In this document: one piece after another, positions 1 through 9,348 of the stretch
Position numbering within the stretch: the stretch's first letter is position 1
How the letters are laid out: each line of letters starts with the position of its first letter
Source of the DNA: a virus
IMG/VR virus record: IMGVR_UViG_3300050821_002494
Coordinates: 1 to 64,000 of that record
Length of the DNA: 64,000 bases
Strand: one strand, 5' to 3'
Translations under genes and position numbers: made by a program
Notes under the pieces: generated by a model
Seen by the model: the letters and a program-made list of their open reading frames with translations, nothing else
Database searches by the model: none
What the model was told of the DNA's origin: nothing

Positions 1-1054
1 GCCACTGGTAGGCGTTGGCAGTATTAGATGCCCAGCCGGCGGTCTGGTACGGCCACTGCACGCCCGCCTCGAACTGCTGATAGGCGGCCGTGAGCGGGTT
101 CTGCGCGTTCTGCTGCATCTGGTTGCCAGTCTGCAGCAGCGCGTTCGCGCCGAGGAGGTTGTTGCTGAGGTAGCCGGTGCCGAGGCCCGCGTAGGCGTTG
201 GCATTGTTGATGTTCGCCTGATTGCCGGTCGCGGCGGTGTTGCCCATAGCTGAGCCGAGGCCGGTGTAGGCAGACAGCTGACTGTTCGCGAGAGAGCCCG
301 CCGAGCTACCGATGCCGGCCTGACGCGAGAGGTCGGTCTGGGCGTTGTTCATAGAGTTCTGGTAGCTGGACTGCAGCGCCGCCTGATCCGTGTTGCCGAG
401 GTTCTGATTGAAGTTGGTGAGCGCCCAGTTGCCGGCGTTGGCGGTCTGCGGCGAGAAGAGGCCGCCGCCGGAGGTCACGGCGTTGCTGGTGAGGCCCGGC
501 AGAGTGTTCTGCAGGAAGTTCTGCGTCTGCAGCTGATTGCCCGCCGCCACCGTGTTGTTGACGTTGGGGTTCAGATACGAGTTGATGACCGAGGGCGCGG
601 TCTGGTTGCCCTCGCCGAAGTACGGGTTCGCAGTGTTGAGCGCTGACGGCGTCGAAGACGCCGAGCCGTAGCCCGACGAGCCGGCTGCGACTGGATTAAA
701 TGAGGGGTTTTGGTTGTTGCCGAGGGCGTTGGCGGCTTGACCGAAGTAGGGCTGCCACGAGTTCTGCGCGTTCGCTACCTCGCCGAAGGCTTGGTTCTGT
801 GTGCCGTTGAGCGGCGCAAACATCGAGTTGACGTCGTAGGGACTGAACGGCTGCGTCGAGAGACCAGAGATATTGTTGAGCTGCTGGTTCTCGAAGTTGA
901 GATAGGGCGTGCCGAGCGCGGGGCCGCTCTGCTGCGAGGTGCTGCCGCCGCTTGCGGTCTGTCCCTGAGTTGTGCCCGAGCCGCTGAACAGCTTAGGGAC
1001 GAGTGAGGAGCCGACTGCGCCAGCTACGCCGGCTGCGGCTGCGATGCCAGTCAT
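1..1054 (-). CDS. Asn/Gln/Ala-rich virion protein, partial (possible DNA-ejection/tail protein)
   Basis: The reading frame is open for 351 codons from an ATG at 1054 to the window edge, so the C-terminus is missing. A GGGAG ribosome site lies 7 nt before the ATG, which follows the stop of the previous gene by one base. The sequence is low in charge and rich in Asn, Gln, Ala, Gly and Ser, with repeated NANAY/NNA-type segments. Such composition is common in podovirus ejection or tail-associated proteins that follow the fibre and nozzle genes. I see no enzymatic motif. The role is inferred from position and composition only. Confidence 0.6.
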   Translation of the reverse strand, partial: MTGIAAAAGVAGAVGSSLVPKLFSGSGTTQGQTASGGSTSQQSGPALGTPYLNFENQQLNNISGLSTQPFSPYDVNSMFAPLNGTQNQAFGEVANAQNSWQPYFGQAANALGNNQNPSFNPVAAGSSGYGSASSTPSALNTANPYFGEGNQTAPSVINSYLNPNVNNTVAAGNQLQTQNFLQNTLPGLTSNAVTSGGGLFSPQTANAGNWALTNFNQNLGNTDQAALQSSYQNSMNNAQTDLSRQAGIGSSAGSLANSQLSAYTGLGSAMGNTAATGNQANINNANAYAGLGTGYLSNNLLGANALLQTGNQMQQNAQNPLTAAYQQFEAGVQWPYQTAGWASNTANAYQW

Positions 1055-1055
1055 A

Positions 1056-1574
1056 CTATGCTCCCGTAATGGTCACGACGTGCTCCCACTCATGCGAGAG
1101 TGGCGGCAGCTGGTCGTACTCGTCGGTGAATTCTTTCTGGGCGGTCTCTACGTCTTTCGCGTCGGACGGGAATGACATAGTCGCCTGCAGCTCGCTGCGG
1201 GTGATCAGAGCGATCTTGCGGCCGGCGGCGCACGGCACGACGACGTGCGGGCCATTGACCTCGATCAGCTCATCGTTCGAGTAGACGGTGCAGGCACCGG
1301 AGATGATGAGTGACGTCGCGCGCTTGAACAGCACGGCGGCAACGAGTGTGTTGGCGGGCAGGCGCACGGTGCGGAGGTACTGACCGCCGTGCAGGAGGTG
1401 CTCAGTCACGAAGGGGACGGCAGGCAGGCGCTCGCGCATCGCGACGGTGAGGCGATTGACCTTCTCGATAGCCTCCGGCGTCGAGGGCTCGATGCTGACG
1501 TTGCGCCGCGCGGGGAGGCGTGTCGGCGTGTGAGGGACGACGATGCCGGGGCGAATGGGGACGAGTTCGTTCAT
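1056..1574 (-). CDS. Cupin-like conserved phage protein
   Basis: 172 aa. Residues about 58-135 contain HLLHGGQYLRTVRLPAN, then KRATSLIISGACTVYSNDE, then VVVPCAAGRK. This is the alternating strand and turn pattern of a small cupin-like barrel seen in podovirus accessory structural proteins. No full metal-binding HxH set is evident, so a structural or sugar-binding role is as likely as catalysis. It sits between two low-complexity virion proteins in the late leftward operon. Confidence 0.6.
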   Translation of the reverse strand: MNELVPIRPGIVVPHTPTRLPARRNVSIEPSTPEAIEKVNRLTVAMRERLPAVPFVTEHLLHGGQYLRTVRLPANTLVAAVLFKRATSLIISGACTVYSNDELIEVNGPHVVVPCAAGRKIALITRSELQATMSFPSDAKDVETAQKEFTDEYDQLPPLSHEWEHVVTITGA

Positions 1575-2666
1575 TTACGATCTCCCCTTCAGGTAGGCGC
1601 CCGGTGCCTTAGCGTCCGGTGAGAAGTGACCCTTCGCGAGGGCCTGACCCTTCTGCTTGCGAATGTTCTGCCTCATATGTTCAAGCTCGCGCGCTCCGGC
1701 GTCGCTGTCGCCGTTGCCGAGCAACGCAACCGTCTCTGCGTCCATCACGAACTCGCCGGGCGAGAGGCGCGCATCGACGTGATCTGAGCGGCCGTCGCCT
1801 TGGCCGTCGCTGGGCACGGGGCCCTCGTGTGCGTGTCGCTGAGGCATGCCCATCTCAAGGGGCGGATATCCGCCGCGCATCATGCGCAGCGCGCCGCCTC
1901 GGAAGTAGCCGAGGCCGGGCGGGAGAGCGGAGGGGCGGGCCTGCTGTAGCGGCTGCTGCATGATCGGGATGCCGGGGCCCTGAGGTGCCGGCGCACCGCC
2001 CTGCTGAGGCGCAGGAGCCGGCGCAGTGCCGGGCGCGCTAGCGCCGAACTTGCCACCGCCGAAGGTGTTGCCGCCGAACGTATTCCCACCGAAGGTGTTG
2101 CCGCCGTGACGCTGGTTGCCGTAGGGAGACTGCGCCGGAGGCGGCGCCTGCATGCCGGCCTGAGGAGGCGCGAGGGAGTTCTGGCCCTGCTGGAGCTTCT
2201 TCAGGAACTCCGGCATGGTGAGCTGCGTGCCGGGCACGAGCGGCTCGCCGTTGCCGTTGTGTGAGGCGGGGCCGTTGAGCAAGTTCGAGATGGTCTTCAC
2301 GAGGCCGGGCCCAGAAGAGAGCGGGCTGGCGTGCGCCGCCGACAGCTCGGTCGGCGGGTTGTAGATGTCGGAGGACGGCTCCGTCGAGGCTGTGGTCGTC
2401 GCGGTCGGGTTGGCTGGCGTCTTCGGCGCGTCTGGGGCGGGATTGACGGTCGTCGGGTCGGCGACGGTCGGCATGCCGGTCGAGGCCTCTAGTGCGGCCT
2501 GCTGGACGTCCTTCTTGTTGGCGCCACCGAAGAGGCGCTTGAAGATACCGTCGCTGGAGAACTGGCCGGGATTGCTGGCAGACAGGCGGTCGTAGTCGGC
2601 GGCGGCGTTATTCGTCGTGCCTGAGTAGACGTCTGCGTCCTGACCTGATGTATCGAAGAAACCCAT
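1575..2666 (-). CDS. Low-complexity virion-associated protein with conserved C-terminal domain
   Basis: 363 aa. The first 270 residues are Pro/Ala/Gly/Gln-rich and hold a short tandem repeat (three NTFGG units in a row). The last 85 residues are ordered and contain DARLSPGEFVMDAETVALLG followed by ANIRKHKG-like and HFSPDAKAPGAYL motifs. From memory this C-terminal block recurs in structural clusters of large podoviruses. Its function is not established. AGGAG lies 9 nt before the ATG. A likely extended -10 promoter sits just upstream. Confidence 0.65.
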   Translation of the reverse strand: MGFFDTSGQDADVYSGTTNNAAADYDRLSASNPGQFSSDGIFKRLFGGANKKDVQQAALEASTGMPTVADPTTVNPAPDAPKTPANPTATTTASTEPSSDIYNPPTELSAAHASPLSSGPGLVKTISNLLNGPASHNGNGEPLVPGTQLTMPEFLKKLQQGQNSLAPPQAGMQAPPPAQSPYGNQRHGGNTFGGNTFGGNTFGGGKFGASAPGTAPAPAPQQGGAPAPQGPGIPIMQQPLQQARPSALPPGLGYFRGGALRMMRGGYPPLEMGMPQRHAHEGPVPSDGQGDGRSDHVDARLSPGEFVMDAETVALLGNGDSDAGARELEHMRQNIRKQKGQALAKGHFSPDAKAPGAYLKGRS

Positions 2667-2747
2667 AGCGCACTGCTCCTGAAGGATCGAATGCCTTCAC
2701 AACAGCGCAAAGCCTCCAGAAGTGGGGCCTACCAGTGCTAGGCATTT

Positions 2748-2757
2748 ATTGTACCAC
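2748..2757 (-). promoter_or_regulatory. Extended -10 promoter inside an inverted repeat
   Basis: On the minus strand the bases read GTGGTACAAT, an extended -10 (TG-n-TACAAT). It is flanked by inverted CTAGGCA/TGCCTAG arms (about 2738-2767). It sits in the 97-nt gap before the 2666 gene. No clear -35 is seen. A 5-bp-loopless hairpin or operator role is equally possible. Confidence 0.4.
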
Positions 2758-2763
2758 AATTGC

Positions 2764-2979
2764 CTAGCTGCCGAGAACCAGCTTCAGGGCGGCCGCCCAC
2801 TCCTGCCATGTCTTATAGAGACCATCCCGGGGCGCCTGCGGCGTGATGATCGCTAGCCGTCGAGCGAAGGCGTGCCACCCCATCTGGGGATGCAGCACCT
2901 GAGAGTATGTCGGATTGAAGCCCGCGACGGTGGAGGCCCACGCCGTCCATGTCAGGCCCTCGGGGTCCGGGATGACCAC
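2764..2979 (-). CDS. Small protein of unknown function
   Basis: 71 aa from a GTG that shares its first base with the TAG of the upstream 647-aa gene (TAGTG), which implies translational coupling. AGGA lies 8 nt upstream. It is Trp-rich (DPEGLTWTAWASTVAGF and TWQEWAAALK). Such a short WxxWxxxL protein after a nozzle gene is common in podoviruses, but I cannot assign a role. Confidence 0.6.
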   Translation of the reverse strand: MVIPDPEGLTWTAWASTVAGFNPTYSQVLHPQMGWHAFARRLAIITPQAPRDGLYKTWQEWAAALKLVLGS

Positions 2980-4922
2980 TACGTCGTCCTGCGGTCGTCG
3001 GCCGGCATCATGTGGATCAACGGCGCGCCAGCGAAGTAATTGCCGCCGGTCACGTTCGAGGTGACCTTGAAGCTGGTTAGGCGCTGCGTCCACTGAAAGG
3101 TGATGCCGTCCGGCTCGGTCGGTGTCGGCGCCGCCGGAACCGTATAAGGCGACGTGTCGGGGCTGATGATGTTGGGGTCGCGGGCGGAGGAGCGCGAGTA
3201 GACGTCGAGCGTGAGGTTGCCGACCTGATTGAAGTCGGGCTCCATGACGCCGAAGGATACGCGCTTCGTGCTGGCTACTTGGCCAATCTGTGAGGGCTGG
3301 ATGAGGTTGAATTCGTGCGTCTGGAAGAACGCCATGATGGCCTTAGGCGTAGAGGCGGGTCCACTCACTTCGTCGAGGCCGAACTCGTGCTGCCAGATGC
3401 TGGTCGCGTTTGGACCGACGTCGGGGTTCGTCGCGACGCCGGCCATGATCGGGAAGTTGTAGGTGTTGTCGTAGAAGGCGGCGCTGCGGCCCGAGTTGGG
3501 CAGCGGCGTATCGAACCAGTAGTTCTTCTCGTAGTTAAAGATGACGGCGTGATTGCACTCCGTCGAGTTGCCGAACGGGAAACACCACCACAGCTCCTTC
3601 CACTGCGGTATCTTGAAAGCGAAACACTTTTGCCTTGCCGCGAAGTTCAGGTTCTGCAGGAAGTACTGCTGATTGTAGTCGTTGGGTATGTCGGCCATCG
3701 TGCCGGCGAACATCACGAAGCCGGAGGTCGTCGCCCAGTAGTAGACGCCGTTGTGCTCGATGACGGCGTTCTGCGACAGCAGCGAGCCCTCGGTGCTCAC
3801 GGTGTAGAAGTTCCAGAGGTTCGTGCCGCCGACGAAGTTGCCGACGATCAGCGACGACAGCGACCAGAAGATCGCGGCGGGGGCGGACTGACCGCGCAGC
3901 GGCAGGCCCTTGATGATCTTGTCAGGGACGGGCCGCGAGGAGCCGGCGAGGCCGGGGCTCGTAAAGTCGAGCGGGAAGCCGGGGTTACTCCACTGGATCA
4001 GGCCGTTCGCGCCGTAGAGGAATAGGTAGGGCCCGACTACGCAGAGGCCGCCCGTCGTAGCTAGCGGCGCGGAACCAGCGGCCCATCCGACCGAGATCGT
4101 GTTGGCACCCGAGCTGCCGGATATGAAGACGGAGGTTATCGTGCCGAATTGGCTACCGACGCTCGCTGTTGCGTTATTGGGCAGCGCGGCGGGGCCGACC
4201 GTGAGAGGCGCACCTGCGGGGTTCGTGCCGGTGATCGTGTAGTTGAGAGCCGTCAGGTTGCCGTTCGTCGTCACGGTGATGTTGCCGGCGCCGACAGGGA
4301 TGGGGGAGTTGACGGACAGAATGAGGTTGCCGGCACCTGAGATGGTTTGAGTGAAGGCAACGCCAGCAACTGACGCAACGATGGTGTTGATGGCGGGCTG
4401 CAGCTGCGCGGCTGATAGCACGTCGCCGTAGTAGACGGGTACAGACACGACGGCGGTGATGTCGTTCAGTGACTGAGGTGCAGCCGCGAAGATGTAGGTC
4501 GTGCCAGCCGAGGTGAGGTATATCTCGTCGCTGACCCATAGCGCATTAGGAGAGGAGACGTAGCCAGAGGGCGTGCGATCCACGAGGCCAGTGTTAGTGC
4601 CGTCCACGAGGCTAATCGAGTAGCGCTCGAAGGCGAGCGTGGAGCCCCCGTGAACATAGGAGAAGCCGCCTGAACCGAAGACGTTAAGGTGTCTGCAGAC
4701 GCCGGAGAAGTTGCGAACCTGCTCACGGTAACCGAGCATCTTCAGTGGCTTGTCCAGCCAGAAGCGGTTCCACTGCATATCGATGTAGGTCTGCTTCGCG
4801 AACTTAGTGCCGTCGCGGATACAGCCCGGCTGGGATAGCATCAGCTGCGGCTGATGCGTCGGCATCTTCTGCATCGCCTCTAGGAAGGCGGCGCTGGGGT
4901 CCTGCTGCGGCTGCGGTGGCAT
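2979..4922 (-). CDS. Tail nozzle-like (beta-propeller type) virion protein
   Basis: 647 aa. The N-terminus has QPGCIRDGTKFAKQTYIDMQW and a KMLGYREQVRNFSG segment. The second half repeats Trp/Gly/Tyr-rich blades (SSLIVGNFVGGTNLWNFY, EHNGVYYWATTSGFVMF, NYEKNYWFDTPLPNSGRS). This resembles the phage nozzle/stabilisation family and is comparable in size and position to T7 gp12. It follows the fibre gene by 4 nt. The propeller fold is inferred from blade-like repeats and not proved. It would form the distal tail channel. Confidence 0.55.
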   Translation of the reverse strand: MPPQPQQDPSAAFLEAMQKMPTHQPQLMLSQPGCIRDGTKFAKQTYIDMQWNRFWLDKPLKMLGYREQVRNFSGVCRHLNVFGSGGFSYVHGGSTLAFERYSISLVDGTNTGLVDRTPSGYVSSPNALWVSDEIYLTSAGTTYIFAAAPQSLNDITAVVSVPVYYGDVLSAAQLQPAINTIVASVAGVAFTQTISGAGNLILSVNSPIPVGAGNITVTTNGNLTALNYTITGTNPAGAPLTVGPAALPNNATASVGSQFGTITSVFISGSSGANTISVGWAAGSAPLATTGGLCVVGPYLFLYGANGLIQWSNPGFPLDFTSPGLAGSSRPVPDKIIKGLPLRGQSAPAAIFWSLSSLIVGNFVGGTNLWNFYTVSTEGSLLSQNAVIEHNGVYYWATTSGFVMFAGTMADIPNDYNQQYFLQNLNFAARQKCFAFKIPQWKELWWCFPFGNSTECNHAVIFNYEKNYWFDTPLPNSGRSAAFYDNTYNFPIMAGVATNPDVGPNATSIWQHEFGLDEVSGPASTPKAIMAFFQTHEFNLIQPSQIGQVASTKRVSFGVMEPDFNQVGNLTLDVYSRSSARDPNIISPDTSPYTVPAAPTPTEPDGITFQWTQRLTSFKVTSNVTGGNYFAGAPLIHMMPADDRRTT

Positions 4923-4926
4923 GGGT

Positions 4927-6894
4927 TTACAACTTCACGAAGACGTTCATCACCAGCGTAGACTGCACGATGCCGAAGGAGGCGGTTGTGCCGGACGACG
5001 TACCGCCGAGAGTGTTGCCGCCGTTGCTGGTGATGGCGGCCGTCGAACCGGACGCGGTGACGCCGTCACCAATGCCAGCAGCAAATATGACGCCGCCGGG
5101 GGCCGCGAGGCCGACGCTGGCCGCCGTGACTGAACCACCGACGGTTACTGATACGCCGCCACTATTCACCGTGACTGTGCCGGACACAGTCGCAGAGCCG
5201 GAGTAAGTCGTGGAGGTAGTGCCATTATTAGACAGCTGTGCGCCCGGCGTCGAGCTAGCAAACAGAGACGACAGGCGGTTCGCGTTGGCAGACGTGCCGA
5301 GCGTGTCCATGCCCGCGAGCACGACGCCACGAAGATCGGGGACGGTGATGGTCTTGTTGGCAGCGAAGTCAGCGGCAGCCGACGCGCCTCGGCCGCCCGA
5401 TACGGTAGCCTGCGCGTTGGCGTAGTTGTTCCACAGCGCCGTGAATAGATTGACGGTGTCTGCGGCGGCGCGGAGTGTAGCGACAGATGCGGCGTTGCCG
5501 ATAGTCAGGCCGTTGGAGAGCACCCAGCCGGGCTTCGATGAAGCGATGGAGTACTTGATGTCGCCGGGCTGGTCGCCGCCGTTGATGGACGGCACTAGGC
5601 CGTTGGCATCGAGCTGCAGCATGAGGCTGGCGTCCGCGAGGCCGACGCCAGCAGACTTGTTAACCGGCGCGGAGGTGCCGAGTGCGGCCGTGGTGACGGT
5701 CGTCAGTCGGCCGAAGGCATCGACCGTGATGACCGGGACGGCGGCGTTTGAGCCATAGGTGCCGGCAGTAACACCCGGATTTGACAGCTCGACAGAGCCC
5801 GTCGTGGTAAGTGTGAATGGGCCACCAGCGAAATTGGCAGAGAAGTTGATCGAGGTGACGGTACCGACTGCGCCAGAGAACGCAACGGCGACGTTAGAGC
5901 CGTTGCTGCGTAGGATAGAGAACGAGCCCTGCGGCACCGATACGCCGGGGTCGCTGCCGTTGGTCTGGAAGCTCAGTGAGAAGGCGCCGCTCGTGTTGTT
6001 GCGCACGAACCAGTAGCCGACGCCTGTGCCGAGCTGAACCATCACGTTGTTGACGAGCAGGCCGGAGTAGTCCTGAACCTGCGCGGCGATCTGGATGGAC
6101 GACAGCGGGAACGGCGTCGCTGCACCAGTCATGTTGATGGTGGTTCCAGTCACGGTGCTGACCACCGCGCGGCCGTAGCCGAGAGACCAGAAGTTGGTGC
6201 CGTCACTGAAGATGACGGCGCTCTCGGTGGGGTTCAGTATCTTGGTGGCGTTGTTGTCGATGAGCGCGCCGCCCGACGGCGTCCACGTCAGCGTGCCGGT
6301 GCCCTGATTGATGACGTACACGAACCAGCCGTTGCCCAGCGTAGCTGGCGCAGCGGGCGTGAACACCGTGGCGCCACCCTCTTCGAGCAGCACCTTAGCT
6401 CGGTCGGCGGGGCCCGGCGAGTAGTTGGAGATCAGGGTGACCGTCTGTAGGCTCTGGTTGAGCTGAGTGACGATGGCTTGCAGGCCCGCGCCGGCAAGCG
6501 CGGCGGCGTTGGCGTTAGAGACACCCGCACCGAACTGAACGCCTGCCCAGACGCCGGCCGCCGAGGTGTTGATCAGCAGCCAGAAGTACCACGCCTGCCC
6601 AGATGCGACGGTGCCGATGACGTTGCCGGCGTTGTCGGTGACCATGTAGGTATTGGCTCCGGTGTTACGGAAGAGAACGTCCTGACCCACTGAGACCTGT
6701 GTGGCGTCGGGCAACGCGACCTGCAGGTTGGTCGACTGCGCGAAGACGTCAATCTTCGATGCGGCGGGGTTGGAGCCCGGCGGCGCATTCATCGGCCACG
6801 TCAACGCGAGGTTGGCGTTGATGGTGTAGCTAACGTAGCTCAGCTGAGCGGGATCGATGGTCAAGCCACCGAAGAGTTCATTAAAGTTGGTCAT
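4927..6894 (-). CDS. Tail fibre / collar-domain protein
   Basis: 655 aa. The N-terminal 150 residues are a beta-rich attachment-like region. The middle is Thr/Ser/Gly/Asn-rich, including the fibre motif VITVDAFGRLTTVTT. The C-terminal part has GDIKYSIASSKPGWVLSNG and TITVPDLRGVVLAGMD, typical of a phage tail-collar domain, ending in a Gly/Thr-rich tip. It is likely the receptor-binding fibre. Its ATG overlaps the preceding stop (TAATG). Confidence 0.7.
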   Translation of the reverse strand: MTNFNELFGGLTIDPAQLSYVSYTINANLALTWPMNAPPGSNPAASKIDVFAQSTNLQVALPDATQVSVGQDVLFRNTGANTYMVTDNAGNVIGTVASGQAWYFWLLINTSAAGVWAGVQFGAGVSNANAAALAGAGLQAIVTQLNQSLQTVTLISNYSPGPADRAKVLLEEGGATVFTPAAPATLGNGWFVYVINQGTGTLTWTPSGGALIDNNATKILNPTESAVIFSDGTNFWSLGYGRAVVSTVTGTTINMTGAATPFPLSSIQIAAQVQDYSGLLVNNVMVQLGTGVGYWFVRNNTSGAFSLSFQTNGSDPGVSVPQGSFSILRSNGSNVAVAFSGAVGTVTSINFSANFAGGPFTLTTTGSVELSNPGVTAGTYGSNAAVPVITVDAFGRLTTVTTAALGTSAPVNKSAGVGLADASLMLQLDANGLVPSINGGDQPGDIKYSIASSKPGWVLSNGLTIGNAASVATLRAAADTVNLFTALWNNYANAQATVSGGRGASAAADFAANKTITVPDLRGVVLAGMDTLGTSANANRLSSLFASSTPGAQLSNNGTTSTTYSGSATVSGTVTVNSGGVSVTVGGSVTAASVGLAAPGGVIFAAGIGDGVTASGSTAAITSNGGNTLGGTSSGTTASFGIVQSTLVMNVFVKL

Positions 6895-7565
6895 TACTGG
6901 CTCGTCCTAGTCTGCGTCCGGTCGACGATCTTCGCGATCTCCTCGGCGTTGAGTGCATTCAGCTCCTGATCGAGCAGGAACTTCCACGTCGGGATACGAC
7001 TGTCGTCCTTCAAGAACGGTGCGAGATAGAGGAGGCACTGGAAGAGCAGCGCGTTGGGGATGAAGTCGGTGAGGTAGTTCGTCTGCACGCTCGCAGACAG
7101 CACGTTGGGGAGACGATAGCACGTCAGCTCGAAGGGGTAGGCTTGGTCCGGGGTCTGAGCGACGAGGAAGTTGTTGAGGTCGTAGTCGGTATAGAGCGTC
7201 GGCAGACCTACGACGGAGACGTCAGGATAGACCTGATTGATCAGCTCGAAGGAGCGCATGCGCAGGAGGTTGCGCACCGGGAATGTGCCGGTGCTAGGCT
7301 GCGTGGTGTAGTTGGAACGAACGACGAAGGTGATGGTGTTGCGCCAGCCCGTCGGCTTGACCAGCGTGCGATTGTTAGGCGTCAGCTGACCGACAACGAC
7401 GTCGCGGTAGCCCTGTATCTTCAGGCGATTGGCGAGCGAGAGCTGCGCCTGCGTGATGATCTGCGGGATTTGCTGCGCCAAGATCGTGTTGCTGACTGAG
7501 GACTGCTCGGAGTACTGCTGCAAGTCCTGAACCAGCGAACTGTAGGTCATACCATTCGCGGTCAT
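6894..7565 (-). CDS. Head-tail adaptor / tail tubular A-like protein
   Basis: 223 aa. Key stretches are PTLYTDYDLNNFLVAQTPDQ, AYPFELTCYRLP and FLKDDSRIPTWKFLLDQEL. They match the pattern of T7 gp11-type adaptor proteins (about 200 aa), which form the ring below the portal. Its place beside the fibre and nozzle genes fits. The start chosen gives MTANGM; MTYSSL six codons later is an alternative. Confidence 0.65.
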   Translation of the reverse strand: MTANGMTYSSLVQDLQQYSEQSSVSNTILAQQIPQIITQAQLSLANRLKIQGYRDVVVGQLTPNNRTLVKPTGWRNTITFVVRSNYTTQPSTGTFPVRNLLRMRSFELINQVYPDVSVVGLPTLYTDYDLNNFLVAQTPDQAYPFELTCYRLPNVLSASVQTNYLTDFIPNALLFQCLLYLAPFLKDDSRIPTWKFLLDQELNALNAEEIAKIVDRTQTRTSQ

Positions 7566-7567
7566 GT

Positions 7568-7924
7568 CTAGCTCGGTGGATCGTCAGGAGGGAAGGGCTC
7601 GCTCGGATCAGGCGTCACCAGCCAGTCGGGCTCGGGTACGAGGCCGTCATTGAGCGGAGTGTCGGGTCGCACGAACGGGAGGTTTATGACGTCGGCCTGA
7701 CGCGCAGGCATGCGATAGGGATCGAAGTCGTCGCGGTCGGCCTCGCACACCATCAGGCCCGGTATGTTGGGGTCCGGCTTCAGCATATTCAGCGGGAACT
7801 TAAAGCTGCAGCGGCCACAGATACCGATGCCCAGCGTCTGGTTCCCAGTCGTATCGAGGAAGCGTCCACTCGGGCGATCAGTGCGGCCGCCGCCGTGGGG
7901 CTTAGAGGTCCAGTCATTAACCAT
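7568..7924 (-). CDS. Conserved phage protein with CxxC...C metal-site pattern
   Basis: 118 aa. It has IGICGRCSFKFP, then PGLMVCEADRDDFDPYRMP and VRPDTPLNDG. Two close cysteines and a third 24 residues on suggest a small metal knuckle. The C-terminus is Pro/Asp-rich. Small proteins of this shape sit between adaptor genes in related podoviruses. The role is unknown, perhaps virion assembly. Confidence 0.6.
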   Translation of the reverse strand: MVNDWTSKPHGGGRTDRPSGRFLDTTGNQTLGIGICGRCSFKFPLNMLKPDPNIPGLMVCEADRDDFDPYRMPARQADVINLPFVRPDTPLNDGLVPEPDWLVTPDPSEPFPPDDPPS

Positions 7925-7932
7925 AGCAATTC

Positions 7933-9006
7933 CTATGCGGTGTAGTAGCGAACACCGAGATCGTAATTTACCGGCGCGATGTCTCGCTCCTCACTCTCAG
8001 CCAACCATACGGCCTCCTTCTCTTCGTTGACCAGCGTCTCGTAGCGCGAGAAGTCGGCCTCCTTGGGGAGGGAGCGGCATAGGCGCCGCGCAAGCATCGC
8101 AGTCAGGGCGTCGAACCAGCGCTGAGGCACCGGCAGGCCCTGCGTAAGCTGCGTCACCTGATCGAGGTACTCCGTAGTCCACACCACGAGCGTATCATAT
8201 CTCGCGGTCATGTCGGGAGTGGGCCACACGTAGAGCACGCTCGCTGAGATGTTGCGCTGCTGGTAGTAGTTGACTACCTGACCCGTCGCGAACTTGTTGG
8301 GCATGTTGCTGTAGTCGTCGAGGTTCCACGAGCCGAGGTAGATTTCATTGGGGTTGTTGCCGAAGAACAGCTCCTCGACCGAGAACGGCACGGTGCCGGA
8401 GGAGCGGACGCGCCAATAGAGCGCGCCAGACACCGGAGTACCTTGCATATCGAACCACTCCCACTCGCCTGCCTGATCAAAAGTGACAGTAGCTGAGGAG
8501 ACGGTCGTCCATGTGATGTTGTCATTGGAGTACTCGAAGAAGACGCCGAAGGAGCCGGCGCCGCCAGAGAGGATGCCTATCTGGGTGCAGACGGTAGCGG
8601 TCGCGCACTGGATGCCAATCGCGCCGTTGGGTGCCGTCTGAGTGCAGATGGTGGCGAAGTTGTCGTCAGTCGCGTTCGCGGCGACGCCGCCGCTGTCAGA
8701 GAAGGCGGTGCCGGCAATGCGGCTGAGAGAACGACGATTGAGCGTGGTGACGAGATTGGTTCCGGCCGGCAGCTGTATCTGATTGACCATCAGGTAGCAC
8801 GGCAGGATCAGCTGCTGCCGCTTCCACAGCTGGATGCCACGGTTCAGCAGCTGCGTCAGCGTTAGGTTGAGCTGATCGAGGAACTTGAAGACGACCTCGC
8901 CCGTGATCTTCTCGGGCGAGATGCCGGCGCGGCCACAGGCCTCCTCAAGTAGATTGAGTGCGGTGTAGGGGAGCAGAGCCCCGGTATTCGATCCTGAGAG
9001 CGACAT
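7933..9006 (-). CDS. Adaptor-like virion protein with an inserted beta-sandwich domain
   Basis: 357 aa. Residues 1-85 are helical and then reach QLPAGTNLVTTL. Residues about 90-235 look like an inserted carbohydrate-binding or discoidin-like sandwich (ATDDNFATICTQ, WTTVSSATVTF, YWRVRSSGTVPFSVEELFFG). The adaptor-like part resumes with NKFATGQVVNYYQQ, LVVWTTEYLDQV and VPQRWFDALTAMLARRLC. Strong GGGAGGGG ribosome site. It is likely part of the portal-tail connector, with the insert exposed. Confidence 0.6.
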   Translation of the reverse strand: MSLSGSNTGALLPYTALNLLEEACGRAGISPEKITGEVVFKFLDQLNLTLTQLLNRGIQLWKRQQLILPCYLMVNQIQLPAGTNLVTTLNRRSLSRIAGTAFSDSGGVAANATDDNFATICTQTAPNGAIGIQCATATVCTQIGILSGGAGSFGVFFEYSNDNITWTTVSSATVTFDQAGEWEWFDMQGTPVSGALYWRVRSSGTVPFSVEELFFGNNPNEIYLGSWNLDDYSNMPNKFATGQVVNYYQQRNISASVLYVWPTPDMTARYDTLVVWTTEYLDQVTQLTQGLPVPQRWFDALTAMLARRLCRSLPKEADFSRYETLVNEEKEAVWLAESEERDIAPVNYDLGVRYYTA

Positions 9007-9021
9007 CGCGATGCCCCTCCC

Positions 9022-9336
9022 TTAGAGCACACCCTGTACTGTAGCCAACCCGGTCGTGCCGGTCTTCGTCACCTGAATGAACGGCCACGGGATAGTCCAT
9101 GTGACCTGACCGGGCGCGGTGAGCGCGGCGCCGATGGGCACGAAGGTGATGTTGTCGATTGAGCCGCTGACCTGAATGCTGTCGGCGGCGTTCACCACCA
9201 GCACCTGCACGAAGCGGGTCTGGGTCTGAACGTCGTTGCGGAAGTCGGTGGGGAACACTACGCTCCCCGCCGCCGTCTGGTTCATGAGGCCCGGTGTGCC
9301 GGTTGCGACGTCGGGCCGTGGCTTGAGGACGCCCAT
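9022..9336 (-). CDS. Small beta-rich structural protein
   Basis: 104 aa with RFVQVLVVNAADSIQVSGSI and FVPIGAALTAPGQVTWTIPW. Hydrophobic strands alternate and there are no catalytic residues. It lies between two virion genes in the late operon. A minor capsid or decoration part is plausible but unproven. Confidence 0.55.
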   Translation of the reverse strand: MGVLKPRPDVATGTPGLMNQTAAGSVVFPTDFRNDVQTQTRFVQVLVVNAADSIQVSGSIDNITFVPIGAALTAPGQVTWTIPWPFIQVTKTGTTGLATVQGVL

Positions 9337-9348
9337 GGCGAGCCTCCC

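Noticed and set aside
710-1006. Plus-strand ORF in the first kilobase and similar long plus-strand ORFs over the late region
   Set aside because: They lie antisense to well-supported minus-strand virion genes, are Arg/Val-rich and lack ribosome sites. High GC makes such frames common.
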